A DNA stretch of 64,000 nt from SG8-41 sp963802355 (GTDB taxonomy: Bacteria; Pseudomonadota; Gammaproteobacteria; Burkholderiales; SG8-41). The position numbers and the translations under genes were made by a program. The notes beneath the pieces are model-generated. The model had not been told where the DNA came from, made no database searches, and was given only the letters and a program-made list of their open reading frames with translations. How positions within the stretch are numbered: the first letter of the stretch is position 1; every line of letters begins with the position of its first letter. The DNA is taken from the NCBI GenBank assembly GCA_963802355.1, contig CAWDIV010000025.1, positions 14,768 through 78,767 on the forward strand, read 5' to 3'. Of this stretch, positions 17,559 to 27,026 are shown one piece after another.

Positions 17559-17578
17559 AGGGGATATCCCCTTATACT
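17559..17578. promoter_or_regulatory. 14 bp palindrome overlapping a TATACT box upstream of an MBL-fold gene
   Basis: AGGGGATATCCCCT (17559-17572) is a perfect palindrome, and TATACT (17573-17578) follows directly, 34 bases before the ATG at 17612. This could be an operator over a -10 element. No convincing -35 element is visible. Confidence 0.4.
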
Positions 17579-17611
17579 CTTCTAAGGGCCCATTTCTCAG
17601 CGGGAGGAGCA

Positions 17612-18643
17612 ATGAAAACGACGGCGGTTGGGCAGATAGCATTGGTGGTGCTCGTCCTCGGTTGTTCCGCTGGTTGGGCGCAGAACGTGAAGATCACGCC
17701 TTTGGGCTCGCACGCGGGTGAATTGTGCGATCGCGACCGCGCCACGATCTTCGAGGACCCGACGGGCGTGCGCATACTCTACGATGCCGGCCACTCGGTG
17801 ACCGGCGGTGACGATCCGCGACTCGGCAACGTGCACGTCGTGCTGTTGAGCCACGCCCACGGCGATCATATGGGTGAGCGCAAGATGAAGGCGCTCGAGG
17901 CGGGAACTTGCGAGAAGCCGGAGACGATATCCGCCGCTCCCAACTCGACGACCGCCGAGATCGCGGCGGCCAAGAACGCCGCCATCACCATGATTGCCCC
18001 GATGGCGGCCTTCATCGGCAAGAAGATCGAGAATATTACGGGCAAACCGACCGGCGCCTGCGCCCAGACCGCTGGAGAACTCGTAGTCCCGTTCGCCGCT
18101 GCGTGCAACGCCGCGGTGCAGCTCGGCGGCACCCGCACGTTCAAGACCGCCGGCACGGCGCGCGGCGTGGAGATCACGACCGTACCCGCTTCGCACGACA
18201 GCACCGTCGCACGCGCGCTGCTCTCGGAGCCGGAAAGGAAGAACCTCGAAGCGGACAACGTGAGCATCAGCCTGGGGCCGCCGAGCGGCTACGTCATACA
18301 TTTCACCAACGGCCTCAAGGTCTATCTGTCGGGCGACACCGGCATACACGCCGAGATGAAGACCGTGGTCAGCGACTTTCACAAGGCGAACCTGGTGATG
18401 ATGAACCTCGGTCCGAACGCGGTAACCGGGCTCTCCGCTGCCTATGCGATCAACGACCTGGTACGGCCTGCTGCCGTCATCGCGACGCACGTCAACGAAG
18501 GCGCGACGGCCGACGGCAAGTTGAAACCGACCTCGCGCACCGCCGCGTTCATGAAGCTGGTAAAGGGCCGGCCGGTGTATCTGGCGTTGAGCGGCAAGAC
18601 GATGGAGTTCGACGGCAGCGCGAAGTGCGTCGCTGGGTGCTAG
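17612..18643 (+). CDS. secreted metallo-beta-lactamase-fold hydrolase
   Basis: 343 residues; GGGAGGAG precedes the ATG. A signal peptide ends at GWA-QNVKITPLGS. The metal motif is LLSHAHGDHMG near residue 78, followed by SHDSTVA, YLSGDTGIH and a late ATHVNEG histidine, the arrangement of UlaG-like MBL proteins with an unusually long insert (residues ~95-165) between motifs. A pair of cysteines in the insert (CAQT, AACNAA) may form a disulfide in the periplasm. A second, unrelated-looking MBL protein follows about 100 bases later on the same strand, so they may be cotranscribed. Confidence 0.85.
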   Translation: MKTTAVGQIALVVLVLGCSAGWAQNVKITPLGSHAGELCDRDRATIFEDPTGVRILYDAGHSVTGGDDPRLGNVHVVLLSHAHGDHMGERKMKALEAGTCEKPETISAAPNSTTAEIAAAKNAAITMIAPMAAFIGKKIENITGKPTGACAQTAGELVVPFAAACNAAVQLGGTRTFKTAGTARGVEITTVPASHDSTVARALLSEPERKNLEADNVSISLGPPSGYVIHFTNGLKVYLSGDTGIHAEMKTVVSDFHKANLVMMNLGPNAVTGLSAAYAINDLVRPAAVIATHVNEGATADGKLKPTSRTAAFMKLVKGRPVYLALSGKTMEFDGSAKCVAGC

Positions 18644-18750
18644 AAAGAGAATAGTGACGAGTGATGAGTGAACGGCGTGACACTGCGCGCATTGCCGCTG
18701 CTCTCCTATCGCTCATCTTTTGTCGCTGCTACACCCCTGTGGAGAATGAC

Positions 18751-19728
18751 ATGCAAACTTCGAATCGTATTTTTCTGAATCCCGTGCGCCTTACGCTGTT
18801 CGCCGCTTGGGCGCTCGGCAGCTCCATTGCGGCAGCTCAGGCGCCTGCCCAGGCACCGGCCCAGCAATGGCACGTGCCCCTGCAGAAGGAGGGCGCCACC
18901 GTAAAGCTATCCGAGCACGTCTACCTGATACCCGATTTCAAAGTCGGGATGGTGCCCAACGTCGGCATCATCGTCGGCCAGAAGGCGACGCTCGTGGTCG
19001 ATCCTGGCATGGGCTTGCCCAACGGCCAGGTCGTGCTGCGCGAAGTGCAGAAGGTGAGCAAGGGTAGCGAGATCTACATCGTCAATACACATTTCCATCC
19101 CGAGCACAGCACCGGCGAAGTCGCTTTTCCCCCCAGCGCCAAGGTCCTGCGCGCGGCCGCTCAACAACAGGACGTCGAGGAAATGGGCATGAAGTGGGTT
19201 GCGACGTTCGCCAGCCGGTCCCCGGAGATCGCGGCCATCCTCAAGGACGCGACGTTCCGCAAGCCGGCCGAAATCTTCGAGAAGGAAAAAGTGCTCGACC
19301 TGGGCGGCGTGCGGGTGCGGATCATCCGTCTCGGTCCCGGGCACACGCGCGGCGACACCGTGGCCTTCGTCGAGGGCGACGGAGTGCTCTTTTCCGGCGA
19401 CCTGGCGATGAAAGGACTGTTTCCGGCGTTCGCGACGCCGCAGTCGCGCAGCGATACCTGGATCACAAGCCTGGACGAGCTGGAGCGCCTGAAGCCGCGC
19501 ATCGTTGTGGGGGCGCACTATGATGTCACCGACGCTTCCACGATAGCGGCCTACCGGAGCTACCTCACGGCCCTGCGCGCACGCGTGGGCGAACTGAAGA
19601 AGCAGGGCAAGTCGGCGGACGAGACTGCCGAGCAACTGCGAGGGGAGTTCAAGGACAAGTATCCGGACTGGGCCCAACCGATACGGACCCACACCGCAGC
19701 GACGCGGATCTACGAAGAGCTGCCCTAG
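18751..19728 (+). CDS. secreted metallo-beta-lactamase-fold hydrolase, quinoprotein-relay-like
   Basis: 325 residues from the ATG at 18751; an upstream in-frame ATG at 18664 lies in repeat DNA and would bury the signal. The signal peptide is LTLFAAWALGSSIAAAQA, followed by AQAPAQAPAQ. The metal motif is NTHFHPEHSTGEV, an HxHxxH variant where proline replaces the usual residue and glutamate replaces aspartate. GPGHTRGDTV and LFSGDLAM carry the other ligands, and VGAHYDVTD the last histidine. These motifs resemble SoxH-like or PQQ-associated MBL proteins. The substrate is unknown. Confidence 0.83.
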   Translation: MQTSNRIFLNPVRLTLFAAWALGSSIAAAQAPAQAPAQQWHVPLQKEGATVKLSEHVYLIPDFKVGMVPNVGIIVGQKATLVVDPGMGLPNGQVVLREVQKVSKGSEIYIVNTHFHPEHSTGEVAFPPSAKVLRAAAQQQDVEEMGMKWVATFASRSPEIAAILKDATFRKPAEIFEKEKVLDLGGVRVRIIRLGPGHTRGDTVAFVEGDGVLFSGDLAMKGLFPAFATPQSRSDTWITSLDELERLKPRIVVGAHYDVTDASTIAAYRSYLTALRARVGELKKQGKSADETAEQLRGEFKDKYPDWAQPIRTHTAATRIYEELP

Positions 19729-19844
19729 CTTGCTCTCTCGCGGTTCTGGCAGGCATCTGAATGGGGAGCCTGGCGGACCGCCACGATCGGATTTCGAGAT
19801 TACGTCTGGAAAGCGGCTACAAATCGTTTCAAAAACGGCATACG

Positions 19845-19920
19845 GACAGGATGAACGGGATGAACAGGATAAGAGCGCGGTTACACCATCCTGTACATCC
19901 TGTTAATCCTGTCAATTTTT
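19845..19920. repeat. 26 bp imperfect inverted repeat with T-rich tail
   Basis: The arm at 19845-19870 (GACAGGATGAACGGGATGAA...) pairs with 19888-19913 at about 22 of 26 positions around a 17 bp loop, and AATTTTTGATTTT follows. The units are GGATGAAC/GGATTAAC decamers. It could act as a terminator for the MBL gene or be a mobile palindromic repeat. Confidence 0.65.
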
Positions 19921-19964
19921 GATTTTGACCAGCGTCCTCAACATTCTTGAAATAGCTTCTACTC

Positions 19965-20732
19965 ATGTTCAGTCTTGCGGGAAAAGTCGCGCTGGTCACG
20001 GGTTCGACCAAAGGCATCGGCAAGTCCATTGCCGAGCAGATGGCGAACGCCGGCGCCAAGGTTGTGATCTCCAGCCGCAAGGCCGATGCGTGTGAGGCGG
20101 TGCGCGCGGAGTTCGCCGCGCGCGGCCAGGACGCGATCGCGGTGCCGTCCAATGTCGGCCGCAAGGAGGATCTCACGAATCTGGTGGACGCGGTCATGGC
20201 GAAATGGGGCCGGATCGATATCCTGGTCTGCAACGCAGCGACGAACCCGGTGTACGGTCCGATGGCCAACGTATCGGACGACGCGTTCGACAAGATCATG
20301 CTGACGAACGTCAAAAGCGTGTTCTGGCTCGCCAACATGGTGCTGCCGCAAATGGCCGATCGGAAAGAGGGGGTGATGATCATCATCTCGAGCATCGGTG
20401 CGTTGCGGGGCAGCAGCCACCTCGGCCTCTACGGGACATCCAAGGCTGCCGAAGCCGGGCTGTGCCGCGCGCTCGCCTGCGAGTGGGGGCCGAAGGGGAT
20501 ACGCGTGAACGCAATCGCGCCTGGACTGATACGCACCGACTTCGCACGCGCGTTGTGGGAGGACGACACCAAGCGCAAAACCCGTGAAGGGCAGACCCCG
20601 CTGCGCCGTATCGGCGACCCGAAGGATATCGGCGGTGTCGCGGTGTTTCTGGCGTCCGAGGCGGCCTCGTTCGTCACCGGGCAGCTCATCGTCGCCGATG
20701 GCGGCGTCACCATTGTCGGAGAACGCGGCTGA
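19965..20732 (+). CDS. short-chain dehydrogenase/reductase
   Basis: 255 residues, classical SDR length. The cofactor loop is VTGSTKGIGKS (TGxxxGIG), followed by a CNAATN segment, the catalytic serine in IISSIGALRGSS, and YGTSK with catalytic Tyr and Lys. The basic residue in SSRKADA after strand 2 suggests NADP(H) preference. The end is VTGQLIVADGGVTI, the usual C-terminal strand. The mandelate-racemase-like gene follows 142 bases later on the same strand, consistent with a small catabolic group (inference). Confidence 0.92.
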   Translation: MFSLAGKVALVTGSTKGIGKSIAEQMANAGAKVVISSRKADACEAVRAEFAARGQDAIAVPSNVGRKEDLTNLVDAVMAKWGRIDILVCNAATNPVYGPMANVSDDAFDKIMLTNVKSVFWLANMVLPQMADRKEGVMIIISSIGALRGSSHLGLYGTSKAAEAGLCRALACEWGPKGIRVNAIAPGLIRTDFARALWEDDTKRKTREGQTPLRRIGDPKDIGGVAVFLASEAASFVTGQLIVADGGVTIVGERG

Positions 20733-20874
20733 ACGCCGAAGTGCGTGATGCAAGAGATTGAGCCCGGCACCGACTCACTTGCGAAGAATGTGTTTCTCCT
20801 CAGCCTTGCGCGGGATCGAATGAACATCAGCCACGTATGAAATCAGTTCTTATCATCTGTCACCTATCATCCCG

Positions 20875-21971
20875 ATGAAGATAACCAAAGTCGAAACGCT
20901 CGTCGTCAACATGCCGATGATCATCGAGGGATCGGTGGTCCCGCAGCAGGGCGGGAAGCCGCGTACCAGCATGGATACGCTGCTCGTGCGCGTGGATACC
21001 GACGAAGGGGTGAGCGGGTGGGGCGAGGGATTCGGGCACCGCATCTATACCGCCACGAAGGCGGCGCTCGACAGCTTCATCGGCCCGATGTGTATCGGAC
21101 GCGACCCGACTGCGATCGCGTACCTCATGGACGAGCTGCAGCGCGGCCTCGCCGGCGTCGGCCGCAACGGCCCCGCGATGTATGCGCTCTCCGCGATCGA
21201 CATCGCTTTGTGGGACATTGCCGGCAAGATCGCCGGGCTGCCGCTCTATCGCCTGCTGGGCGGCGCCGCGTCAGGGAGCTGCCCGCGTACGCGAGCCTGC
21301 TGCGCTACGGGGAGCCGCGCGCGGTGGTCCAGTATCTGGAGCGCGCATTGAAGCGCGGCTACCGCTATATCAAGCTGCACGAGATCACCGTGGCGCCGAT
21401 CAAGGCGGCGCGCGACGCCGCCGGCCCGGAGGTCCCGATCATGGTGGACTGCAACTGCCCGTGGACGGTCGGGGAGGCGGTAGCGATGGCGCGCAAGCTC
21501 GCGCCGCTCAACCTCAAATGGCTGGAGGAGCCGGTGTGGCCGCCGGAGGACCATACGGGCCTCGCGCGCGTGCAGACGCAGGGCGGCATTCCCACCGCAG
21601 CCGGCGAGAACGCAATGCTGCCCGAGTTCAAGAGCATGCTCGAGCACGGCGCGATCACCTACGCGCAGCCGAGCATCACCAAGGTGGGCGGTGTCACGCA
21701 GATGCGCAAGGTGATGGCGCTCGCGGAGGCGCACGGTGTCGCCGTCGTGCCGCATTCCGCGTACTTCGGCCCGGGCCTGATCGCGTCGATCCATTGCATC
21801 GCTGCCATGCCGAAGGGGGGACTGGTGGAGCGTTACGATGCCGATTTCGCGGTGAACCCACTGCACGAGGCGATCATGCCGACGATGACGGGCCACCTGC
21901 GCGTGCCGCAGGGCCCCGGGCTGGGCATCGATCCGGATCCGGCGGTGATCGAGAAGCTGCGCGTACGCTGA
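20875..21971 (+). CDS. enolase-superfamily (mandelate racemase/muconate lactonising) enzyme, one frameshift
   Basis: The frame from 20875 carries the capping domain (KITKVETLVVNMP, GWGEGFGHRIYTATKAALD) and AIDIALWDIAGKIAGLPLYRLLGGAAS. Near 21275 one base is missing, and the next frame continues RELPAYASLLRYGEPRAVV. The barrel ligands are MVDCNCPW, LEEPVWP and TAAGENAM, with the late HSAYFGPGL histidine. The joined product would be about 365 residues, normal for the family. The acid-base lysine region reads YIKLHE, where many members have KxK. Substrate unknown. Apart from the single missing base the gene looks intact. Confidence 0.82.
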
Positions 21972-22006
21972 CAAGTGGAAACAATATCGAACCGCCAAGG
22001 CGCAAG

Positions 22007-22028
22007 CCTGTCCTGAGCTTGTCGAAGG
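22007..22028. repeat. widespread short intergenic repeat
   Basis: CCTGTCCTGAGCTTGTCGAA plus GG belongs to a short repeat seen between genes in many bacterial genomes. CCGCCAAGGC occurs on both sides of it (21992 and 22032). Confidence 0.6.
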
Positions 22029-22061
22029 GCCCGCCAAGGCATTCTGAGGAGAGATATTGGG

Positions 22062-22610
22062 GTGAGCGCCAAAGAAAGTCCGGGATTGCCGGCCATGAGT
22101 TGGGTATTGCTGCGCGTGGGCGCGGGCGCCTTCGGCGGGCTGGGCTCGACGCTTTCGATGCTACAACGGCACCTGGTCGATCAGCGGCACTGGCTCAAGG
22201 AAAGCGACATCAGCGAGGCGCTGGCGATCACGCAGGCCTTGCCGGGCTCCACCGGAATACAGGTAGTCGCCTATCTCGGGTCGCGGCTGCGCGGATGGCT
22301 GGGAGCGATCGTTGCGGTAACGGCATACATCGCGCCGGCCGCCATGCTGATGGTGGTGGCGGCTGCCGCCACGCTGGCTTTGCCCGACCGCCCGTGGGTC
22401 AACGGAGCGCTGGCCGGCGTGCAGGTCGGAGTGGTCGGGCTCCTCGCGGCTTCGATGTGGCGGCTGTCGCGCAGCGCGGCGAAGGGCCGCGTGCTGAAGG
22501 CCGTGTTGTTGGCGGGCTGCGTGCTCGGGTTCTTCGTTCCCGCCCTCATTGTGGTGGTCGGCGCGGGGTTGGTCGGCGCGCTCGTTGCCGCGGAGCGCAG
22601 CGATGGTTGA
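22062..22610 (+). CDS. chrA: chromate transporter, N-terminal-type short protein
   Basis: 182 residues from a GTG, with GAGGAGAG upstream. It is one half of the CHR family, which forms short-chain pairs instead of a single fused ChrA. Markers are GAGAFGGLGSTLSMLQ and the LPGSTGIQVVAYLGSRLRG segment, followed by long hydrophobic helices. It would sit in the inner membrane and, with its partner, export chromate by proton exchange; some CHR pairs have other substrates. Its stop overlaps the start of the second half by eight bases (22603-22610), implying translational coupling. Confidence 0.88.
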   Translation: MSAKESPGLPAMSWVLLRVGAGAFGGLGSTLSMLQRHLVDQRHWLKESDISEALAITQALPGSTGIQVVAYLGSRLRGWLGAIVAVTAYIAPAAMLMVVAAAATLALPDRPWVNGALAGVQVGVVGLLAASMWRLSRSAAKGRVLKAVLLAGCVLGFFVPALIVVVGAGLVGALVAAERSDG

Positions 22611-23125
22611 GCTGTTTCTGCGCTTTCTCGTGGTCGGCGCCACCGCGTTCGGCGGGGGCGGGACGGCGCTGCCGCTGGTGGAGCGCATCACGGTCGCCGA
22701 AACGGGCTGGCTCACACCGCAGCAGTTCGCCGTCGGCGTGGGATTCGCGTACGCGACGCCCGGGCCGATCCTGATCCTGGCTGCGTTTGTCGGCTATCAC
22801 GTGGCGGGTATCGCCGGCGCGCTGGTCGGTACCGTCGGCGTGTTTGCCGTTCCCGTGATCCTCGCGGCCGGGTCCGCGGGCGATGGTGGCGCAATTGAAT
22901 CGCCACGCGCGGTTCCGGGGGTTCGGGCGCTTTGCCGCCGCCGCGGCGGTCGGGCTTCTGGCCGTTACGCTCGTCACCCTGGCGCGCCCGGTGTTCGAGT
23001 TGCATCCGGGGTTGCTCGCGGGAGCGGCATTGGTCTTCGGCGCCGAGCGCTACGGCTTTTCTCCGGTGCTGCTGCTGGTGATCGCTGCCAGCCTGGGCGC
23101 GGCAGCCGGCGGGGCCGGCTTTTGA
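22603..23125 (+). CDS. chrA: chromate transporter, second short protein, one frameshift
   Basis: The partner half of the CHR pair. It starts with the ATG inside the end of the first gene and reads VELFLRFLVVGATAFGGGGTALPL, then PQQFAVGVGFAYATPGPILILAAFVGYH with the family PGP motif. Near 22880 the frame shifts by one base and resumes AMVAQLNRHARFRGFGRF, then two further hydrophobic helices. The joined length is about 174 residues, a good match to its partner. Whether it functions depends on whether the extra base is real. Confidence 0.8.
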
Positions 23126-23208
23126 GGGATGAGGAATGAGGGAGGGAGAAACGCGGACGGCTTGCTACCAGTCACGAGTCACCAGTCACGAGTCACGCTT
23201 TCTGCGTA
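23126..23208. repeat. GGATGAG and CACGAGT/CACCAGT tandem spacer
   Basis: A short GGGATGAGGAATGAGGG block, then four GTCAC(G/C)A units near 23166-23198. It separates the convergent chromate and pqi transcription units. Confidence 0.75.
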
Positions 23209-23215
23209 AAGATGG

Positions 23216-23875
23216 TCAAGGCCGCGAACCTATCGAGCGACTGACCGGAGTCGCCGCTACGACTGCGGCGATTTCCCGCGCAACCGCCGCGAGCGCGCGA
23301 CTGTAGGCCGCGGCAATACCCGCGGGGCCGCCTTCCGGCACGCGCTCTTCGATCACTGAGCGGCCGGCGCGCGCCTCGCCCGTGGCGGGACGCACGCTCC
23401 ACAGCGCGTCGACAGTCACGCCCGTGCCCATCACCGCTTCGAACCTCTGCACGTCCACGGATACTCGCAGGTCGGGCGGAAGGCCGGGCATGACGCCTGC
23501 CGCGACCGAGTAGCCGGACCCGAGCTGTGCCGAGAGATCTCCCGCGATGACGCGCGGGATCGCCTCCTGCAACGGCTCCGCCCAGCGGTGGAAATCGAAG
23601 ATTTCGACGTTGTTCGACGCGACGCGGGCGACCATCTGCGGCCGGTCAACGATACCGGGGATAGCGACGCGCGACACCGATACGCGCACAGGCGCTCCCG
23701 CCGGGCGCGCGGCCGCATTTTCCGAGCGGGCCGGCTCCGCTTCCACGCTCAGCATGTAGAAGTTCGTCTTCGGGGAAGGGCCGGTCACCCCGCAACCGGC
23801 GAGCGCGATCAGCGCCAGGCAGGCGCGACCCAGTGACAAATCCATGCCATGACGGGTTCGATCTGCGAGGTTCAT
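23216..23875 (-). CDS. pqiC: PqiC-like outer-membrane lipoprotein
   Basis: 219 residues with a lipoprotein signal (ACLALIALAGCGVTG, lipidated Cys near residue 28). The ABC-type transport auxiliary domain follows: NFYMLSVEA, VSVSRVAIPGIVDRPQMV, NNVEIFDFHRWAEPLQEAIPRVI and DLRVSVDVQRFEA. PqiC forms a ring under the outer membrane that receives the PqiB tunnel for intermembrane lipid transport. It starts four bases inside the end of the pqiB gene and is the last gene of the operon. Confidence 0.88.
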   Translation of the reverse strand: MNLADRTRHGMDLSLGRACLALIALAGCGVTGPSPKTNFYMLSVEAEPARSENAAARPAGAPVRVSVSRVAIPGIVDRPQMVARVASNNVEIFDFHRWAEPLQEAIPRVIAGDLSAQLGSGYSVAAGVMPGLPPDLRVSVDVQRFEAVMGTGVTVDALWSVRPATGEARAGRSVIEERVPEGGPAGIAAAYSRALAAVAREIAAVVAATPVSRSIGSRP

Positions 23876-25506
23876 TGCTTCTCCCGCTTGCCACGCAGCA
23901 GCGACTCGGGGTGGCGTTCCAGATAGTCCGCGAGGTCGCGCACGGCTTGCGCCGCGCGGCTCACGTCGCGCAGCGTGGTGCGCAAATCGCCTTGCAGCGG
24001 GGCGTCCTCCGCGAGCAGGCCCTGCGCCCTGATCGAGCGTCGCGCGCGCTTCCTCGAGCGTCGCCCGCAACTCCGGCGCAAGCTCGGTGTGCATCCGCGT
24101 GACGAGCGTGTTCACTTCCTTCAGCGTGACGTCCAGCGAAGCGACAGCCTTGCGGAAATCCGCGGCCACTTCGGCGAACGGAACCTTCTCCAGTGCCTTC
24201 GCCACGTTGGTCACCGCCGTCTGCAGCTCCTCGAATCCGCCGGGCACGGTGGGAATCTCGAGGGGAGCCTTGGTGCGGTCGATCCTGACCTTCGGCTCCT
24301 TGGGGAAGAAATTGAGCGAGACGTAGCCCTGCCCGGTGAGCAGGTTTCCGGTGCGCAGTCTGCGCGCGCAGCCCGCGGTCCACGAAGCGCTGCAGCGATT
24401 CCGCGCGCCGGCCCGGGTCGTAGGCCGGCCCGCGCTCGCGGAATCGCGCGGAGAGGCGCTCCGGATAGATGGTGATCTCCACGGCCGGGCGCATCGTGCC
24501 TTGCGCGCGGTTGTAATCGAGCTTGATGCTGGTGACTTCGCCGATCTCCACGCCGAGGAAATCCACCGGCGATCCCACGGTGAGACCGCGCACCGAATGG
24601 TTGAAGTACAGGATATAAGTGTCCTTGACCGTGTAGAGCTGCTTCATCGCGGCATCGCGGTTCGGGTGCAGGGTGAAGTCCGCATCCGGTTGGGCCGGCG
24701 CCGCGGCGGGCGCGTCCGGCGGCGCCTCGAAGGCTATGCCGCCGATCACGATGGCGGTGAGAGACTCGGTTTCCAGCCGGAAGCCGCCCGAGTCCAGGGC
24801 GACCTCAACGCCGCTCACGTCCCAGAAGCGCGTCGCGGCGGTTACGTAGCGATCGTAAGGCGCGTTAACGAAGACCCGGACAACCACGCCTTTTCCGTTC
24901 GGGTCGAGCTCGGTCGACACTGTTTTGCCGACGCGCACGCGCCGGAAATAGACGGGCGTGCCGACGTCCACCGATCCCAGATCCGCGGCGCGCAGGATGA
25001 ATTGACGGCCGGGATCATCGGCTGTTGTGGCGGGAGGATTCTCCAGGCCGGCGAAAGTGCGTCGACTGTCGCTCGACTTGCCGGGATCCATGGCGATGTG
25101 CGCGCCGGTCAGTATGGTTCCCAGACCGAGCGCCAGGCCGCCGGTGATGCGCGGCCGCACGACCCAGAACCGGGTATCCTCGACGATCAGATGCTTCGCC
25201 TTGGGCGTGATCTCGGCCTTGACCAGGACGTCCCGCTCCGCCGTGAGCTCGATCGACTTCACGATGCCGATGTCGATGTCCTTGTATTTGATCCGCGTCC
25301 TGTTGGCTTCTAGGCCCTCACCCGATTTGAAGGTGATCTCGATCGAGGTGCCGAGGTTGAGCACGGTGTGGATCACGAGCCAAGCGCCGATGCCGACCGC
25401 GAGGACGTGGCACTATCCAGACGAGCGGCGCCCAGCGCGACTTGCGGCTGTCGGCGGTCGCTTCCGGGATGTCCGCGTCCGGCAGTGGCTCGGGTATCTC
25501 AGCCAT
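23872..25506 (-). CDS. pqiB: PqiB-like MCE-domain protein, three apparent frameshifts
   Basis: The start at 25506 gives AEIPEPLPDADIPEATADS and a membrane anchor (PLVWIV...), interrupted by a shift near 25410 before GIGAWLVIHTVLN. Three MCE-type units follow: SIEITFKSGEGLEANRTRIKY, the VDVGTPVYFRRVRVGKTV unit, and YILYFNHSVRGLTVGSPVDF, as in Escherichia coli PqiB. A second shift near 24350 leads to LLTGQGYVSLNFFP, and a third near 24040 to the C-terminal coiled helix (LRTTLRDVSRAAQAVRDLADY). About 545 residues when joined, normal for PqiB. It would span the periplasm as a lipid tunnel. Confidence 0.82.
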
Positions 25507-26148
25507 GGCGCATCGCGTAGCGAACCGCTGACCGGATGTTCCGCGTCCCAAAGCAGCCGCGGATCGAAGCTGCGGGAAGCCAGTATCGTCAACACGACGA
25601 CGGCGCCGAACGCGACGGCGGCCGGCCCCACCGTAACCGTGGCGAAGGGAGGGAACTGCACCAGGCCGACGAGCAGCGCGCCGACGTAGATATCCACCAT
25701 GGACCAGCGGCCGATGTAATCAATCACACGGTAAAGGCGTGTGCGTTGCTGCGCATCCGCGTTCGCGCCGTTGTGTACGTTCATGAGCAACCAGGTAAGG
25801 GCGAAGAGCTTGACGAGGGGCACGCCGAAGCTCGCGATGATGATCACCAGCGCCAGCGGCCACGCGCCCTGCGACCAGAGACGTACCGCCCCGCCCAGTA
25901 TGGTGTCGCGGGTTTCCTCGAGGATCGACCCGGTTTCGAGCACCGGCAAGACGTTGGCAGGGATGTACAGCACGTAGGCCGCCATCAGCAGCGCCCAGGT
26001 GCGGGCGATGCTGTTCGGCTTGCGCGAGTGCAAGGCAGTTCCGCAGCGCGCGCAAGACGGAGTGGGCGCCTCGCGGCGCCGCGCGATCGTTTAGCAGCCC
26101 GCAGACGTGACACAGCAGCAGCCCTGCTTCTGCGGCCATGACGCTCAC
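25413..26148 (-). CDS. pqiA: PqiA-type membrane protein, second half, one frameshift
   Basis: The gene starts at the ATG overlapping the previous stop. The first frame has CHVCG; after a one-base shift near 26068 it continues CARCGTALHSRKPNSIARTW. The two CxxC motifs form a zinc ribbon, followed by four membrane helices (LYIPANVLPVLETG, WPLALVIIIASFGVPLVKL). E. coli PqiA is one protein with two such halves; here the halves are separate genes. The annotated stop lies 94 bases inside pqiB in another frame, so a further shift near the end is possible. Confidence 0.82.
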
Positions 26149-26780
26149 GCTTTACTCCCGGCGGCGCGCACCCACAGGGCGCGTGCATCGAAGATCGAGT
26201 CCGTCGCCGCGAACAGCACCATGACCGCGCAGATGGCCCAGAATCCCGGCTCGATCTCGAGCTCGGCGATTTGCCCCAGCCGATGGATGGACACCACCGC
26301 GGCGAGCACAAACACTTCCACCATGCTCCAGATCTTGACCGAGGCAAGGATCTGCGACACGAGGGCGAGCCCCCGCGGGACGCGGCCGAAGCGCAGCGGC
26401 ACCAGCATGTAGAGCCGGCCTAGAATCTCCAGACCCGGCATCAGGATGAGCGTCATGAACACCAGGATGCCGACGACGGTAAAGCCGGCGTTATGGAGCG
26501 CCTCAACCATCCCGAGCAGCGTCGCGGCGACATGTCGCCCTTGCAATTCGAGCGACATGACCGGAAAGATATTTGCGATGGCGAATGCAATCGCCGCCGC
26601 GAGCGTGAGTGCGAGCGTGCTGTCGAGCGCATGCGGCACGGTACGGTAGAGGAACGCGCCGCAGCGCCGGCAGGACACCGTGCACGCCTCCACGTATTCC
26701 GGCTCGCGCTGCACGAGGTCGCATTCCGGACAGGCGGTCAACCTGGAATCCATGGCAAGATGAGAGGATACGCCGATCAT
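26145..26780 (-). CDS. pqiA: PqiA-type membrane protein, first half
   Basis: 211 residues, first gene of the operon. A zinc-ribbon-like N terminus (ACPECD, CRRCG) precedes four hydrophobic helices, with AIANIFPVMSLELQG and FMTLILMPGLEILGRLYML matching the PqiA repeat. The ATGA overlap with the next gene suggests tight coupling. PqiA sits in the inner membrane and is thought to load lipids into the PqiB tunnel. No SoxRS-type site is obvious upstream, so regulation is not visible. Confidence 0.87.
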   Translation of the reverse strand: MIGVSSHLAMDSRLTACPECDLVQREPEYVEACTVSCRRCGAFLYRTVPHALDSTLALTLAAAIAFAIANIFPVMSLELQGRHVAATLLGMVEALHNAGFTVVGILVFMTLILMPGLEILGRLYMLVPLRFGRVPRGLALVSQILASVKIWSMVEVFVLAAVVSIHRLGQIAELEIEPGFWAICAVMVLFAATDSIFDARALWVRAAGSKA

Positions 26781-26968
26781 GCTCCCCTCATATTTTCTGT
26801 CGGCCGGGGGCTGGTACGGATGTCCTGCAACAGCCCGGTAGGAGCTTCGTGCCCGCTTGTGCGATATGCCATTGGGAAATCGGGACCGGCGGGCTGCAGA
26901 TCCCGCGCCTGACTATTGGATCGGCGGCCCGGCCCAAAGTTCAGGTCGGGACGCCCGCTTCCGCGATG

Positions 26969-27011
26969 TAAAAAGACGGCGGGCGACGCTCCCTGTGTTC
27001 TGGGCGCCCGC
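26969..27011 (-). terminator. rho-independent terminator for the beta-propeller gene
   Basis: Read on the minus strand, GCGGGCG (27011-27005) and CGCCCGC (26985-26979) form a stem, followed by CGTCTTTTTA. It lies 16 bases beyond the stop of the minus-strand gene. The rest of 26781-26968 shows no feature. Confidence 0.65.
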
Positions 27012-27026
27012 GCCGCGGAGGTTAGC

